A stretch of DNA of 64,000 nucleotides from Helicobacter labetoulli (GTDB lineage Bacteria > Campylobacterota > Campylobacteria > Campylobacterales > Helicobacteraceae), in the NCBI RefSeq assembly GCF_003670275.1, contig NZ_QXJF01000009.1, forward strand, positions 1 through 64,000, read 5' to 3'. The notes under the pieces are model-generated. The model made no database searches. It saw only the letters and a list, made by a program, of their open reading frames with translations, and was not told where the DNA came from. The translations under genes were made by a program, and so were the position numbers. This document shows, in pieces, positions 43,683-52,488 of this stretch (its first letter is position 1; every line of letters starts with the position of its first letter).

Positions 43683-44392
43683 TGGATTCTAAGCGAGTGA
43701 TGATATTTAGCGGAGCAGGACTTAGTGCGGAGAGTGGATTGCGAACATTCCGTGATAATGATGGCTTATGGGAAGAGTTTGACATTATGGAAGTATGTAG
43801 TGCGAGTGGCTTTGCTAAGGATAGAAAAAAGGTGTTAGACTTCTATGATAAAAGGCGGATACAATTAGGGCAAGTCGCCCCAAATACTGCACATAAGATG
43901 ATAGCAAATCTTAAAGCAAACTATCCACAAGAAATAGTCGTTATCACACAAAATGTAGATGACTTGTTGGAACGAGCTGGGTGTAAAGATGTGCTACATT
44001 TACACGGATTTTTACCTGAAGTGCGTTGTGAATTGTGTGAGGCTATCACAAATATTGGCTATCAAGCTATGCCAAAACTTATATGTGAATCTTGTGGGGA
44101 AGAATCTTTGCGACATAATATTGTAATGTTTAGCGAATATGCCCCAAACTACGCCTTGCTAGATAGGGAGTTAGAGAGACTAAGGGCTGCAGAGAAAAGC
44201 CTTTTTGTGTGTATTGGCACAAGCGGGGAGGTGCTAAATGTCGCACAATTTAGTCAATACGCAAAGCAGAGTGTATTAAATAACTTAGAATCTAGCTGGT
44301 TTGATGAGTATTTTGATATGTGTTTTATAGAATCTGCTGTGAGTGTTGCTCCTAAGATTGAAAAGCTAGTGAAAAAGTTTATAGAATCTTAA
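43682..44392 (+). CDS. Sir2-family NAD-dependent deacylase
   Basis: The 236-residue product has all sirtuin motifs: IFSGAGLSAESGLRTFRD, VITQNVDDLLERAG, the catalytic His in LHLHG, a four-Cys zinc site (CELC and CESC), and CIGTSGEVLNVAQF. It most resembles stand-alone CobB-like deacylases. Within a defence-like island it could instead act as an NAD-consuming effector. The start is fixed by overlap with the preceding stop. Confidence 0.88.
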   Translation: MDSKRVMIFSGAGLSAESGLRTFRDNDGLWEEFDIMEVCSASGFAKDRKKVLDFYDKRRIQLGQVAPNTAHKMIANLKANYPQEIVVITQNVDDLLERAGCKDVLHLHGFLPEVRCELCEAITNIGYQAMPKLICESCGEESLRHNIVMFSEYAPNYALLDRELERLRAAEKSLFVCIGTSGEVLNVAQFSQYAKQSVLNNLESSWFDEYFDMCFIESAVSVAPKIEKLVKKFIES

Positions 44393-44430
44393 GAAGTTTA
44401 GATTCTAGATTTTGCGTTGTCTTTTTGGCT

Positions 44431-44544
44431 AGAATCGGCGATTACTTCGCCTCGTGCTTCGTCATTTTGCAAGTGTGGATTTGTGGCTTGCCACTGCATA
44501 TGTTTAATAAACTCCTTGCACTCGGCTCGTAAAACCCCGATTCT
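44431..44544. repeat. Nested palindromic repeat, family 2, copy 3
   Basis: AGAATCGG (44431-44438) and CCGATTCT (44537-44544) pair perfectly. The central block from ~44465 matches copy 2 (9553-9606), and the right flank has AACTCAAAAATACTTCC. Arm sequence differs from copies 1 and 2 but pairing is kept. The gap 44393-44778 contains only repeats. Confidence 0.6.
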
Positions 44545-44599
44545 AACTCAAAAATACTTCCGCAGGGCGTTTTGAAATGTGCTAGATTCTAAGCTAACT

Positions 44600-44672
44600 T
44601 GTCATACTGAGCGTAGCGAAGTATCCAATATGCAATCTAAAACAGATTTTTAGCCTACGGCTCAAAATGACA
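44600..44672. repeat. Full TGTCATACTGAG palindromic element
   Basis: Ends TGTCATACTGAGC and GCTCAAAATGACA pair, with an inner CGTAG/CTACG stem. This is the intergenic counterpart of the copy read in frame at 2036-2103. Confidence 0.65.
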
Positions 44673-44778
44673 AGAATCAAGAATCTAGATTCTATACACT
44701 AAAAGATATTTCATTTTTCAAAAGCTTACATAAGCAAAGCTCTTGCCTACACTTGCAAAAATAACAAGATTCTAAAAG

Positions 44779-45724
44779 TTAGGATTCCAAAACCCCCAAA
44801 TACTCTCTCACCCTCTTTTTAATAAAATCTTTAAGCCCTTGTGGCTCTAATACTACAACATTTGGAATCCACATAAGCATTAAAGGGGTAATCTCCATAA
44901 AATCTGTAATATGCAAGGTAATATCTAGGCTGCCATCTTTATGTTCTATTAAATGTTGATTTGGTGAGATTTTCTTGCGTTTAAAATATTTGGCTACTTT
45001 AGAATCTATCCATAATCTCACTATAAAAGGTTTTGCTTCAGGCACAAACCACGTATTTAAAGCACTATCTAACCGCCCTAATACTTCTTCGCTTACACTT
45101 TGCCCTTGTTTTACTTCTTTTATGTCAGTAATGTTATTGAGATAAAACTTTTTTTACTACGCTAGATTCTAGCCCGAGTAGATACCATTCACCATTAAAG
45201 TTTAGAATCTTTAGTGGCAATACTTCCCTTTGTGTATGGGTTTTGGCATTGTTGTTAGATTCTTGTAAAAATTTAAAGCTAATGATTGTATGCTCTTTAA
45301 TAGCTTTTTGTAAAAGCAGAATAGATTTAGTCTCAAGGGTGATTTCTTCTAAATTTGAACGGGTGAAAAACACATTTGTGCTTTGTTTAGGTTGGCTTTT
45401 AGATTCTAAGCTTTCAAGTAGGGATAGGATTTGTGTTTTTGTAGCCCCTCCCATACTATATGCAAAGCTTTTTAAAAGTAAAAATGCCATAGATTGCTCT
45501 TCATTTTCTTGTGTTGTGTAGTGTCTGTGAAAATAGATTTTATCTTGTTTGTAGCTATACTCTATGCCCATATTTTCCACATCTCGCCGCAATGTCCTAA
45601 GGCTTACATTAAACTCTTTAGCTAATTCTTTGGCACATATCACACCATTATTTTCAGGGTTATGAAGTGTGGCAAAAATCTTACTAATACGAGCCATTTC
45701 TGTTGCGTAATCGTGGAGTGGCAT
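44779..45724 (-). pseudogene. WYL-domain transcriptional regulator, frameshifted
   Basis: The product starts at 45724 with a DeoR-like winged helix (ICAKELAKEFNVSLRTLRRDVENMG). A WYL domain follows (REVLPLKILNFNGEWYLLGLES) and then stops at 45134. A T7/A7 run at 45149-45155 is one base too long; with A6 the frame continues KKFYLNNITDIK and on to the C-terminal WCX-like region ending at 44779. WYL regulators often control phage-defence islands and bind nucleic-acid ligands. It is transcribed toward the island and is the only regulator there. Confidence 0.75.
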
Positions 45725-45794
45725 AGGTAAGTCCTTATGTAGTATGAAAATCTAAGATGAATTTAAACAACAATATAGAATCTAAAATATGTAA

Positions 45795-45809
45795 GCCTAG
45801 ATTCTAGGC
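45795..45809 (-). terminator. Short palindrome after yebC
   Basis: GCCTAG-ATT-CTAGGC lies 13 bases past the yebC stop on the minus strand. There is no strong U-run. It may be a weak terminator or a chance palindrome around the common AGATTCT word. Confidence 0.3.
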
Positions 45810-45821
45810 AGGGCTAGAATC

Positions 45822-46538
45822 TCACTCAATATTTGTATAAACCGCTTGGACATCATCATCTTCTTCAATTTTATCAAGGAGCTTTTCAATCTCTTGGAGT
45901 TGGGTTTCATCAAGTGTGATTGGAGAGGTTGGGATTCTCTGTAGGGTGGCTTTTGAGATGGGAATCTGCAAGGTTTCAAAGCCTTCATTTAATCGCCCAA
46001 AGTCTGTATAATCTCCATAAGCGATGTAATATTCCCCCTCTTCATCATTGAGCTTTTCTAACTCTTCAAGCCCATAATCAATGAGCGTAAGCTCTAGCTC
46101 TTCAATATCGCTTTGTGTGCGAAACTCAAAGACACTTTTGCGTGAAAACATAAAATCAATTGAGCCATTTGTAAGAATACTTGCATTTGGCGTTTTGTTA
46201 AAGTAGCTTTTAATGTTGGCGATTGTGCGGGTTGGGTTGTCTGTGGTGCATTCTATGAATATCAACACCCCATAAGCAGCCTTGCCCTCATAGGTGATTT
46301 CACTAAAGATTCCATCTTTGCCGCTTGCTCGTTTGATGGCTGCATCAATATTGTCTTTTGGCATATTTTGTGCCTTGGCATTGGCAATAGCGGTGCGAAG
46401 CTTGGCATTCATCGCTGGATCGCCTCCACTCTCTTTGGCTGCAACGGTAATGGCTTTGGCAAGTTTTGGGAAAACTTTACTCATTTTATCCCATCGTTTT
46501 TCTTTGGCAGCTCGGCGATATTCAAATGCTCGTCCCAT
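45822..46538 (-). CDS. yebC: YebC/PmpR-family protein
   Basis: The 238-residue product begins [21 protein letters not shown] and contains [27 protein letters not shown] in the conserved N-terminal region, plus the TxNPTRT segment. This family includes DNA-binding regulators and factors that help ribosomes through polyproline stretches. Length is normal. Confidence 0.92.
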   Translation of the reverse strand: MGRAFEYRRAAKEKRWDKMSKVFPKLAKAITVAAKESGGDPAMNAKLRTAIANAKAQNMPKDNIDAAIKRASGKDGIFSEITYEGKAAYGVLIFIECTTDNPTRTIANIKSYFNKTPNASILTNGSIDFMFSRKSVFEFRTQSDIEELELTLIDYGLEELEKLNDEEGEYYIAYGDYTDFGRLNEGFETLQIPISKATLQRIPTSPITLDETQLQEIEKLLDKIEEDDDVQAVYTNIE

Positions 46539-46628
46539 AATATATCCTTTGGATTAGAATCTAAAGGCGGCATTATAGCTAAAGCTTGGTAGATTATTCA
46601 ATGCTTGGGAAAAGCTTTTATCTTGCTT

Positions 46629-47309
46629 TTACATTGGGTCAAATTGATAATCTTGCAAAAGCTTGATAATGGCTTGTTTGTTTAGCATAGGCTTTGCTTG
46701 AAAGATTCCAAGGTTATTGGCAGAATCAATACATTCTAAAAAATCAAGCAAAATATGATAATGTGGGCGATTAAAAAAGTCGTGGATAATAATGATACTT
46801 TGCGGACAATATAAAATCGCATTCAAAGCACAGGCTACGCGAAAGCGTCCATCAATAAAGATTGTATCAATCTGTGAGCGGAGTGTAGAATCTAGACTGA
46901 CAAAGATACTTTGGGAATAGAGTGGAAAGCTGTGTTTTTGGCTCTCATCTTTTGGGAAGCCCCATTTTTTCACTTCTCCGATGTTAATGGGGTAGAATCT
47001 CAAGCGATTGTGGGCAAGGGCATTTTGGATAAGGCTATTTTGGGATAGCTCATTGATAAAAGCAGTGTTAGATTCTACGCTAAAGATTTGTGCTTGTGTA
47101 AGGTAGCAAAGTAAAAATGTGCTACCCCCGCAACCAAATTCTATATAGGCTTTGGATTTGAGTGCGTATTGTGTGAAAAGCGTAATCTCTGTGGGTAGGG
47201 CATACATCGGTATAAAGCATTGAGAAGTGAATGCTTGTGAAATGGGGGTGTGAGAGAGGGCTTGAGTCTTAGAATCTGCTAGGCATTGATTAGGGCTAGA
47301 ATCTAGCAA
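46629..47309 (-). CDS. Methyltransferase-like protein of unknown substrate
   Basis: The 226-residue product has YIEFGCGGSTFLLCYL, a class I SAM-binding loop, followed by IFSVESNTAFINEL (acidic ribose-binding position) and DTIFIDGRFRVACALNAI, which fit the Rossmann-type methyltransferase fold. No substrate domain is apparent. It lies between yebC and hemB on the minus strand, about 20 bases from hemB. Confidence 0.65.
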   Translation of the reverse strand: MLDSSPNQCLADSKTQALSHTPISQAFTSQCFIPMYALPTEITLFTQYALKSKAYIEFGCGGSTFLLCYLTQAQIFSVESNTAFINELSQNSLIQNALAHNRLRFYPINIGEVKKWGFPKDESQKHSFPLYSQSIFVSLDSTLRSQIDTIFIDGRFRVACALNAILYCPQSIIIIHDFFNRPHYHILLDFLECIDSANNLGIFQAKPMLNKQAIIKLLQDYQFDPM

Positions 47310-47326
47310 GAAAAGCCTTTAAGATT

Positions 47327-48292
47327 CTAAAGAAGTTTAGCTATCTCTTTAGTGTGATAGCTAATGATAATATCCGCTCCCGCTCGTTTAAAGCCTGTGA
47401 GCGTTTCAAATAAGACGCGTTCATAATCAATGAGATTGGCTTTTTGTGCGTGTTTTAGCATAGCGTATTCTCCGCTTACATTATATACGGCTAAAGGGAG
47501 CAAAGTGCGGTCGCGAATATCACGCACAATGTCTAAATAGGCTAGGGCTGGTTTTACCATTAAAATATCTGCTCCTTCAGCTTCATCGGTTAGGCTCTCT
47601 AAAATAGCTTCTCTGCGATTAGCACTATCTTGCTGATAGGAGTTTCTATCGCCAAAGCTGGGGGCGGAGTTTGCCACATCGCGGAATGGTCCATAATATC
47701 CACTTGCAAATTTAGTGGAATAACTCATAATGGGGATATGGGAGAATCCGCCTTTATCTAAGTAGCTGCGTATTGTGCCTACCATTCCGTCCATCATCGC
47801 ACTAGGAGCTATCATATCACCCCCGCAGCTTGCAAGGACTAGAGCCTGTTGCCCTAGAATCTCAAGTGTAGCATCATTATCTACACTATTAAGATTCTTA
47901 TCTAAGATTCCGCAATGTCCGTGGTCTGTGTATTCACAAAAGCATAAATCAAGCGTGATAATCATCTGTGGAAAATGTTTTTTTATAGCTTTTATGGCTT
48001 GTGGGATAATGCTTTTATCGCTTAAAGCCTCGCTTCCACAAGAATCTTTATGGGTTGGCAAACCAAAAAGGAGAATATGATAAATGCCAAGATTAAGCAG
48101 TTCTTCACACTCTTTAAGAATATTATCAACGCTTAGCTGAAACACATCGGGCATAGAGGGGATTTCATTTTTGACATTTTGTCCTTCAATTACAAAAAGT
48201 GGATAGATAAAATCCTGCTTATGTAATCTAGTTTCTTTCACAAGCTCTCGCATAGGGGCTTTTAAGCGTGTGCGTTTTAGTCGTCTAAACAT
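47327..48292 (-). CDS. hemB: Delta-aminolevulinic acid dehydratase
   Basis: HemB condenses two 5-aminolevulinate molecules into porphobilinogen for heme. The 321-residue product begins [21 protein letters not shown]. It has [15 protein letters not shown] (metal site), [14 protein letters not shown] (Schiff-base region) and [14 protein letters not shown] (second active-site Lys). ATG 48292 follows AGGAGAGG. It lies directly after arsS, as in H. pylori. Confidence 0.95.
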   Translation of the reverse strand: MFRRLKRTRLKAPMRELVKETRLHKQDFIYPLFVIEGQNVKNEIPSMPDVFQLSVDNILKECEELLNLGIYHILLFGLPTHKDSCGSEALSDKSIIPQAIKAIKKHFPQMIITLDLCFCEYTDHGHCGILDKNLNSVDNDATLEILGQQALVLASCGGDMIAPSAMMDGMVGTIRSYLDKGGFSHIPIMSYSTKFASGYYGPFRDVANSAPSFGDRNSYQQDSANRREAILESLTDEAEGADILMVKPALAYLDIVRDIRDRTLLPLAVYNVSGEYAMLKHAQKANLIDYERVLFETLTGFKRAGADIIISYHTKEIAKLL

Positions 48293-48309
48293 TGTTCCTC
48301 TCCTTTTAT

Positions 48310-49572
48310 CTAATCTGCTTTTTTGGGTTTGATGGGGCAGTAGTTTTCTACTACACAATGATGAATAATGAAAACATTGCAACCATCTTCATATTTGTAG
48401 CTAAAGTCAAAGCCTTGATTATCAAGGGTGTTTTTGATGATATACATTCCTAAGCCAAAGCCCTGTGATTGGGAGGTTTTTTCATTTTTAAAATATGGCT
48501 TGAAGTAGTCTTCTAGTGGATATTGCAGAGCTTCACCTTTGGAGCTTGTGTAGAGCTTATCATTTTTGGTATAAACACGCACTTTGCCATCTGTGCTGTA
48601 TTTGATAGCATTATCAAGGAGATTTTTTAATGCAATGGCAAAAAGGTCAAAATCTGCTTTGATAAGAGCATTTTCTGTCTCTAGTGTGATAGGGCTAGAT
48701 TCGTGAATGAGGAGCATTTCTTCAGCGTGATGAATAAGGTCATATAAAAGAAACTCTTGCTTATTGATATGGTAGCTTTGAGAGTTGATTTGCTCAATTT
48801 TTGCAAACTCATTGATGAGGTCATTAAGACGCATAAAGGCGGAGCAAAGCTGCTGCTTTTGGCTATCATTTTGCACCATCTCAGCTACAATTCGCCCCTT
48901 TGTGATGGGTGTTTTTAGCTCGTGCATAATGGAGCGTAGAAGCAAGGAGCGAGATTCATTGAGATTTTTAATCTTATTTGATGCTTTGTGGAATTCATAA
49001 TATAATTCACCAATTTCATCTTTTGTGTTTTGCTCATATTGAGGGTTAAATGTCCCATCAGCAAACTGCTTAATTTGGCCTTTTAGAATCTTAAGAGGCA
49101 TTAGGCTTTTTAGGACGATGAAAAAGACAAAGGTTAAAAGCACAATACCAATGAGTGTGATGATATAAAAGTCTTCATACGATTTGCGGGAGTTATCTTT
49201 ATAGAGCGTGGTTTCATCGTGGGTTTCAAGCAGGATATAAATGCCATTTTGCGTATTAATCGCTTTTGCAAAAACACCGGTAAAATCCGTGGGCAGCTTA
49301 TTAATCTCTTGCAAAACGCGTTTAATCTCATCTTCTTCCACGGGGGCAAACTGCATAGTTTGGAGATATTGCTTGATGATTTGGATATTCCCACCATATT
49401 GCATTATTTCGTTGATTGTTGTGGTGAATTGTGAGTATCGCAGCTCGGATAAAAGATTCTCATTTTCTATATGATCTTGGATAAAGTAGTAAGAGATAGC
49501 AAAAAAACTTAGCAACGCACAAAGAAATAAAATGATGATTTTAAAAAAGATAGAGTGCCGAAAGGAAAGCAT
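48310..49572 (-). CDS. arsS: ArsS-like acid-responsive sensor histidine kinase
   Basis: The 420-residue inner-membrane protein has helices near residues 8-28 and 137-157 flanking a periplasmic sensor of ~105 residues, then HAMP, a DHp domain with the phosphorylated His in [13 protein letters not shown], and a HATPase with [10 protein letters not shown] and [13 protein letters not shown]. In H. pylori ArsS senses low pH and, with ArsR, controls urease and other acid genes. The arsR-arsS-hemB order matches that genome. No urease genes are in this window. Confidence 0.88.
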   Translation of the reverse strand: MLSFRHSIFFKIIILFLCALLSFFAISYYFIQDHIENENLLSELRYSQFTTTINEIMQYGGNIQIIKQYLQTMQFAPVEEDEIKRVLQEINKLPTDFTGVFAKAINTQNGIYILLETHDETTLYKDNSRKSYEDFYIITLIGIVLLTFVFFIVLKSLMPLKILKGQIKQFADGTFNPQYEQNTKDEIGELYYEFHKASNKIKNLNESRSLLLRSIMHELKTPITKGRIVAEMVQNDSQKQQLCSAFMRLNDLINEFAKIEQINSQSYHINKQEFLLYDLIHHAEEMLLIHESSPITLETENALIKADFDLFAIALKNLLDNAIKYSTDGKVRVYTKNDKLYTSSKGEALQYPLEDYFKPYFKNEKTSQSQGFGLGMYIIKNTLDNQGFDFSYKYEDGCNVFIIHHCVVENYCPIKPKKAD

Positions 49573-49581
49573 AGAATAATC

Positions 49582-50262
49582 CTATGCTTCAAGCTTGTAG
49601 CCAACACCACGCACGGAGATGATGTATTGGGGTTGTTTTGGGTTTTCCTCTATTTTGGAGCGGAGGCGTCCTATGATGACATCAATGCTTTTATTTGAGC
49701 TTTCAGGGTTAATAGATTCAGATTCAATAGCAATGGCTTCGCGTGAAAACACATGCCCTTTTTTGCTGATAAGGAGAGTGAGAATCTCATATTCCGCACG
49801 GGTAAGCTCTAGCTTTTTGTCTTTGAAGAATACTTGGCGGCTGTATTTGTCAATCTTAAACACACTATCTTTTTCTTTGTCTTGCTCTTTGATACTTTTT
49901 TTGTTGTAGCGTCTAAGGAGTGATTGGATTCTAGCTACTAGCTCTTTTGGGTCATAGGGTTTGGAGATGTAGTCATCTGCACCACTTTTAAGTGCTTCGA
50001 CTTTGTCATCAACATCACTTCGCGCCGAAGAAACAATGATGGGAATACTATTTTGCTTAGCCACTCTTTTGCAAACTTCTAAGCCATCAAGGTTGGGTAA
50101 AGTCAAATCAAGGAGCAAAATATCAAAATGTTTAGCATTAACCGCACTCATTCCCGTATAAGGCTCATCATAATTGGTAACATTCATATCGTATTGTTTC
50201 AAATAGCCTGTAATAATTTCTGCTAATTCCACATCATCTTCAATCATCAAAACTTCTAGCAT
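49582..50262 (-). CDS. arsR: ArsR-like OmpR-family response regulator
   Basis: The 226-residue product has a receiver domain ([14 protein letters not shown], phospho-acceptor Asp in [14 protein letters not shown], Lys in [12 protein letters not shown]) and a C-terminal winged helix ([39 protein letters not shown]). It is ten bases upstream of arsS. In H. pylori the protein is essential and has an atypical receiver; the acceptor region here looks complete. Confidence 0.9.
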   Translation of the reverse strand: MLEVLMIEDDVELAEIITGYLKQYDMNVTNYDEPYTGMSAVNAKHFDILLLDLTLPNLDGLEVCKRVAKQNSIPIIVSSARSDVDDKVEALKSGADDYISKPYDPKELVARIQSLLRRYNKKSIKEQDKEKDSVFKIDKYSRQVFFKDKKLELTRAEYEILTLLISKKGHVFSREAIAIESESINPESSNKSIDVIIGRLRSKIEENPKQPQYIISVRGVGYKLEA

Positions 50263-50371
50263 TGTTAAACCTTTAGTTTTTTAGTCAGTAATAAAAAGTT
50301 AGGGATTGTATAACAAAACACTTTTTAGATAGCTTAAGTATTGTTTGATGAGTGTTGAAAAGTGATATGGA

Positions 50372-50552
50372 GAAAGAAACCGCCCGAATGGGGGCTTGAG
50401 CGGCTCAATAAAGGTTTAGTTATCATCGGTGTGAGCATCTTTGGGAAACAAGGAGGAAGTTGGAGGGGGATAACCTCCTTTGAGACGATGCTCACAATGG
50501 TTAATCCATCACCTCGCCCTATCTCATTCAGGCTAAAGGCTAGGGAGAATTT
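50372..50552 (-). ncRNA. ssrS: Likely 6S RNA
   Basis: On the minus strand a ~180-base segment folds like 6S RNA. The closing stem is GCCTGAATG (50533-50525) with CATTCGGGC (50390-50382), extended by GGGC/GCCC and GAG/CTC. A large central bubble follows, then a perfect terminal stem TGTGAGCATC with GATGCTCACA and an inner AAGGAGG/CCTCCTT hairpin. The 3' end runs into a T-rich terminator (near 50371). TAATAAT just upstream (50567-50561) is a good -10. 6S RNA binds housekeeping RNA polymerase in stationary phase. Identification is by architecture, not alignment. Confidence 0.6.
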
Positions 50553-50627
50553 TAAAAGGCATTATTAAACAATAATTTAACAATTATTAACAAATCTTCC
50601 AAAATCAGTATATAAATTAAAATATAA

Positions 50628-50969
50628 TTATTTTTTCAATATTTCTAAACGCTCTTGAATCACATTGAGTTGATGCTCAAGGAAGTGGATTGTGATGTGC
50701 AGCATAGATTCTATATTGTGGTTATGTTCAGCCTTTAGCCCTTCAAAAAGCACCAAAAGCCGCTCTTGCAGATCTTCTAAAAACTCACATTCTTCTTTTA
50801 AAGATTCAGCACTTTTTTGAACTAAGGGCGTTTGGGTGAGCTGTGGGCTTAGATCATTGAACGCATAATAAGAATCTGTAAGCTGGAGGGCGGGAGCTTG
50901 TGATTCTTGGGTGAAAGATGGATTTGAGAGTTCATTAATCGTTTCAAGTATTAAATCTTTGAGTTCCAT
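50628..50969 (-). CDS. Helical protein of unknown function
   Basis: The 113-residue product begins MELKDLILETINEL. The C-terminal half is a long coiled coil (SLKEECEFLEDLQERLLVLFEGL, HFLEHQLNVIQERLEILKK), with a Gln/Pro/Thr-rich linker before it. ATG 50969 follows AAAGGTGG. It overlaps the end of the upstream gene, so the two are probably coupled. Not recognised. Confidence 0.55.
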   Translation of the reverse strand: MELKDLILETINELSNPSFTQESQAPALQLTDSYYAFNDLSPQLTQTPLVQKSAESLKEECEFLEDLQERLLVLFEGLKAEHNHNIESMLHITIHFLEHQLNVIQERLEILKK

Positions 50970-51241
50970 TGGAAAAGCCACCTTTGAAATTGGATTGTTT
51001 CATCTTGTGATTGTGGATTGATAAACTGCTCTTTACGCATTTGATTGACTTGTGGAAAGTTATTTTGCATAAGCATAAGGTATTTTATGGCTTGTTGTGC
51101 GTCTTTGTTGTTGGGATCTTGTAATAAAATCTCGCGATAGATTTTTAACGCGTCTTCTTTTAACCCGTGCATTTCGTAGATTCTAGCAAGTGTGATTGAC
51201 TTGATACTCAAAGCCCTTACCCCTATTAAAAGATAAAACAT
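50951..51241 (-). CDS. Small TPR-like protein
   Basis: The 96-residue product has one tetratricopeptide-like repeat pair (ITLARIYEMHGLKEDALKIYREILLQDPNN). TTG a little downstream of the ATG at 51241 is another possible start, because AGGGG precedes it. It overlaps the coiled-coil gene that follows. No specific function can be given. Confidence 0.55.
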   Translation of the reverse strand: MFYLLIGVRALSIKSITLARIYEMHGLKEDALKIYREILLQDPNNKDAQQAIKYLMLMQNNFPQVNQMRKEQFINPQSQDETIQFQRWLFQWNSKI

Positions 51242-51266
51242 CGCATTGTATAATTATTTTGCTAAT

Positions 51267-52154
51267 TTAAATATTAAGGTAGTTTGTATCACAGAAACTT
51301 CCGGCGTGAATGTTGCTAAAGGCATTTTTGAGCGATTTAAAAAAGTTTGGATTTTCACTCTCCATATTTTTTAAAAACTGCTTTGTCACTTCCCTTGCAT
51401 AAGGCTTTTTATCAGAATCTAGCCAATTAATCGGGCAGTTGCAATCAGGGGCAATGTAGATGTTATTACTTGCGATAAAATCAATAATCTGCCGCTCACG
51501 CACAAAAATTAAAGGGCGGATAACTTCTAGCCCATTTTCAGCACGATAAATGGGCGGCATAGAACGCATTGCACCATTATAAGTAAGATTCATAAAAAAG
51601 CTTTCCGCTGCATCATCAAGATGATGTGCTAGGGCAAGTTTGTTGTAGCCATACTCTAGGGCTTTGCTGTATAACGCCCCCCGTCTCATACGCGAACAAA
51701 AACTACAATAAATTGTCCCTTCTCTTTTGTTTTGCTCCAAAATCTCATAAATATCTGTGCGGTATAGCTCATAGGGAATGCCTAGCTTCTCGCAGTATTC
51801 AAAAATATATTCATATTCTCCACCCCTGCCATAATCCACAGTCAAGGCTTTAAACTCAAACTTAAAAGGTGCGTGTTTTTGCATATAGGCAAGGATTGTG
51901 GCTAGAAGAATAGAATCTTTCCCGCCGCTTAAGCCTAAAAGGATTTTATCGCCCTCTTTAATGAGATTGTATTGAGCATTTGTTTTGCCTACAACACTTA
52001 GGATTTTTTTGCTAATTTTTGGGGCTTGTTTTGTTTGGGACTTGTTCTTAGAATCTGCAATGTTGTTTTGAGATTGTGCTTTAAAATCAAAAGTGGAATC
52101 TACACTCCATTTCATCTTAGGGTGTAAGGTCATATTGTGTATGGTATTATTCAT
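51267..52154 (-). CDS. ttcA: TtcA-like tRNA 2-thiocytidine synthetase
   Basis: The 295-residue product has the PP-loop LLGLSGGKDSILLA (ATP), a Cys pair in YCSFCSRMRRGALY and a further CNCP, which bind the iron-sulfur cluster in TtcA. HHLDDAAESFFMNL is also typical. TtcA thiolates cytidine 32 of some tRNAs. The first ~45 residues are variable. It follows a small membrane-protein gene by three bases. Confidence 0.88.
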   Translation of the reverse strand: MNNTIHNMTLHPKMKWSVDSTFDFKAQSQNNIADSKNKSQTKQAPKISKKILSVVGKTNAQYNLIKEGDKILLGLSGGKDSILLATILAYMQKHAPFKFEFKALTVDYGRGGEYEYIFEYCEKLGIPYELYRTDIYEILEQNKREGTIYCSFCSRMRRGALYSKALEYGYNKLALAHHLDDAAESFFMNLTYNGAMRSMPPIYRAENGLEVIRPLIFVRERQIIDFIASNNIYIAPDCNCPINWLDSDKKPYAREVTKQFLKNMESENPNFFKSLKNAFSNIHAGSFCDTNYLNI

Positions 52155-52157
52155 TGT

Positions 52158-52475
52158 TTATTCCTTTGTGGGAGTTTTCAAGTCATAGTTTTTGATAACA
52201 TCTCCCCATTGTTCTATAAACTCATCATAGGATAATGTGTGTGTTTCAAATCTCTTTTCCTCATCTTTCCAATATCGCAAAAATACCTTATGAGAATCTT
52301 TGGGTAATGTTATCTCTATGTAATCTTTGCTGCCATCTGCTGTCTTTATGTAGATAGGCTCATCATCACTTGCTTTAGGCTTTTTGTCTGTGAAGTAGCC
52401 ACGATTTTGATAGATAAGAAAGCATAGATACGCCCCCATTACTGAAGCGATGATGATTTGTTCGTAGAGCTCCAT
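52158..52475 (-). CDS. Single-pass membrane protein of unknown function
   Basis: The 105-residue product has one N-terminal membrane helix (IIIASVMGAYLCFLIYQ) and a charged soluble domain with KDYIEITLPKDSHKVFLRYW. It lies between an MFS gene and ttcA with short gaps, in one transcript. Not recognised. Confidence 0.55.
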   Translation of the reverse strand: MELYEQIIIASVMGAYLCFLIYQNRGYFTDKKPKASDDEPIYIKTADGSKDYIEITLPKDSHKVFLRYWKDEEKRFETHTLSYDEFIEQWGDVIKNYDLKTPTKE

Positions 52476-52488
52476 TGTAACCGCTCTG

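Noticed and set aside
50362-50568. 68-codon open frame on the plus strand beside arsR
   Set aside because: It covers the 6S-like RNA, where the minus strand has long complementary stems, a promoter and a terminator; the peptide has no protein-like features.
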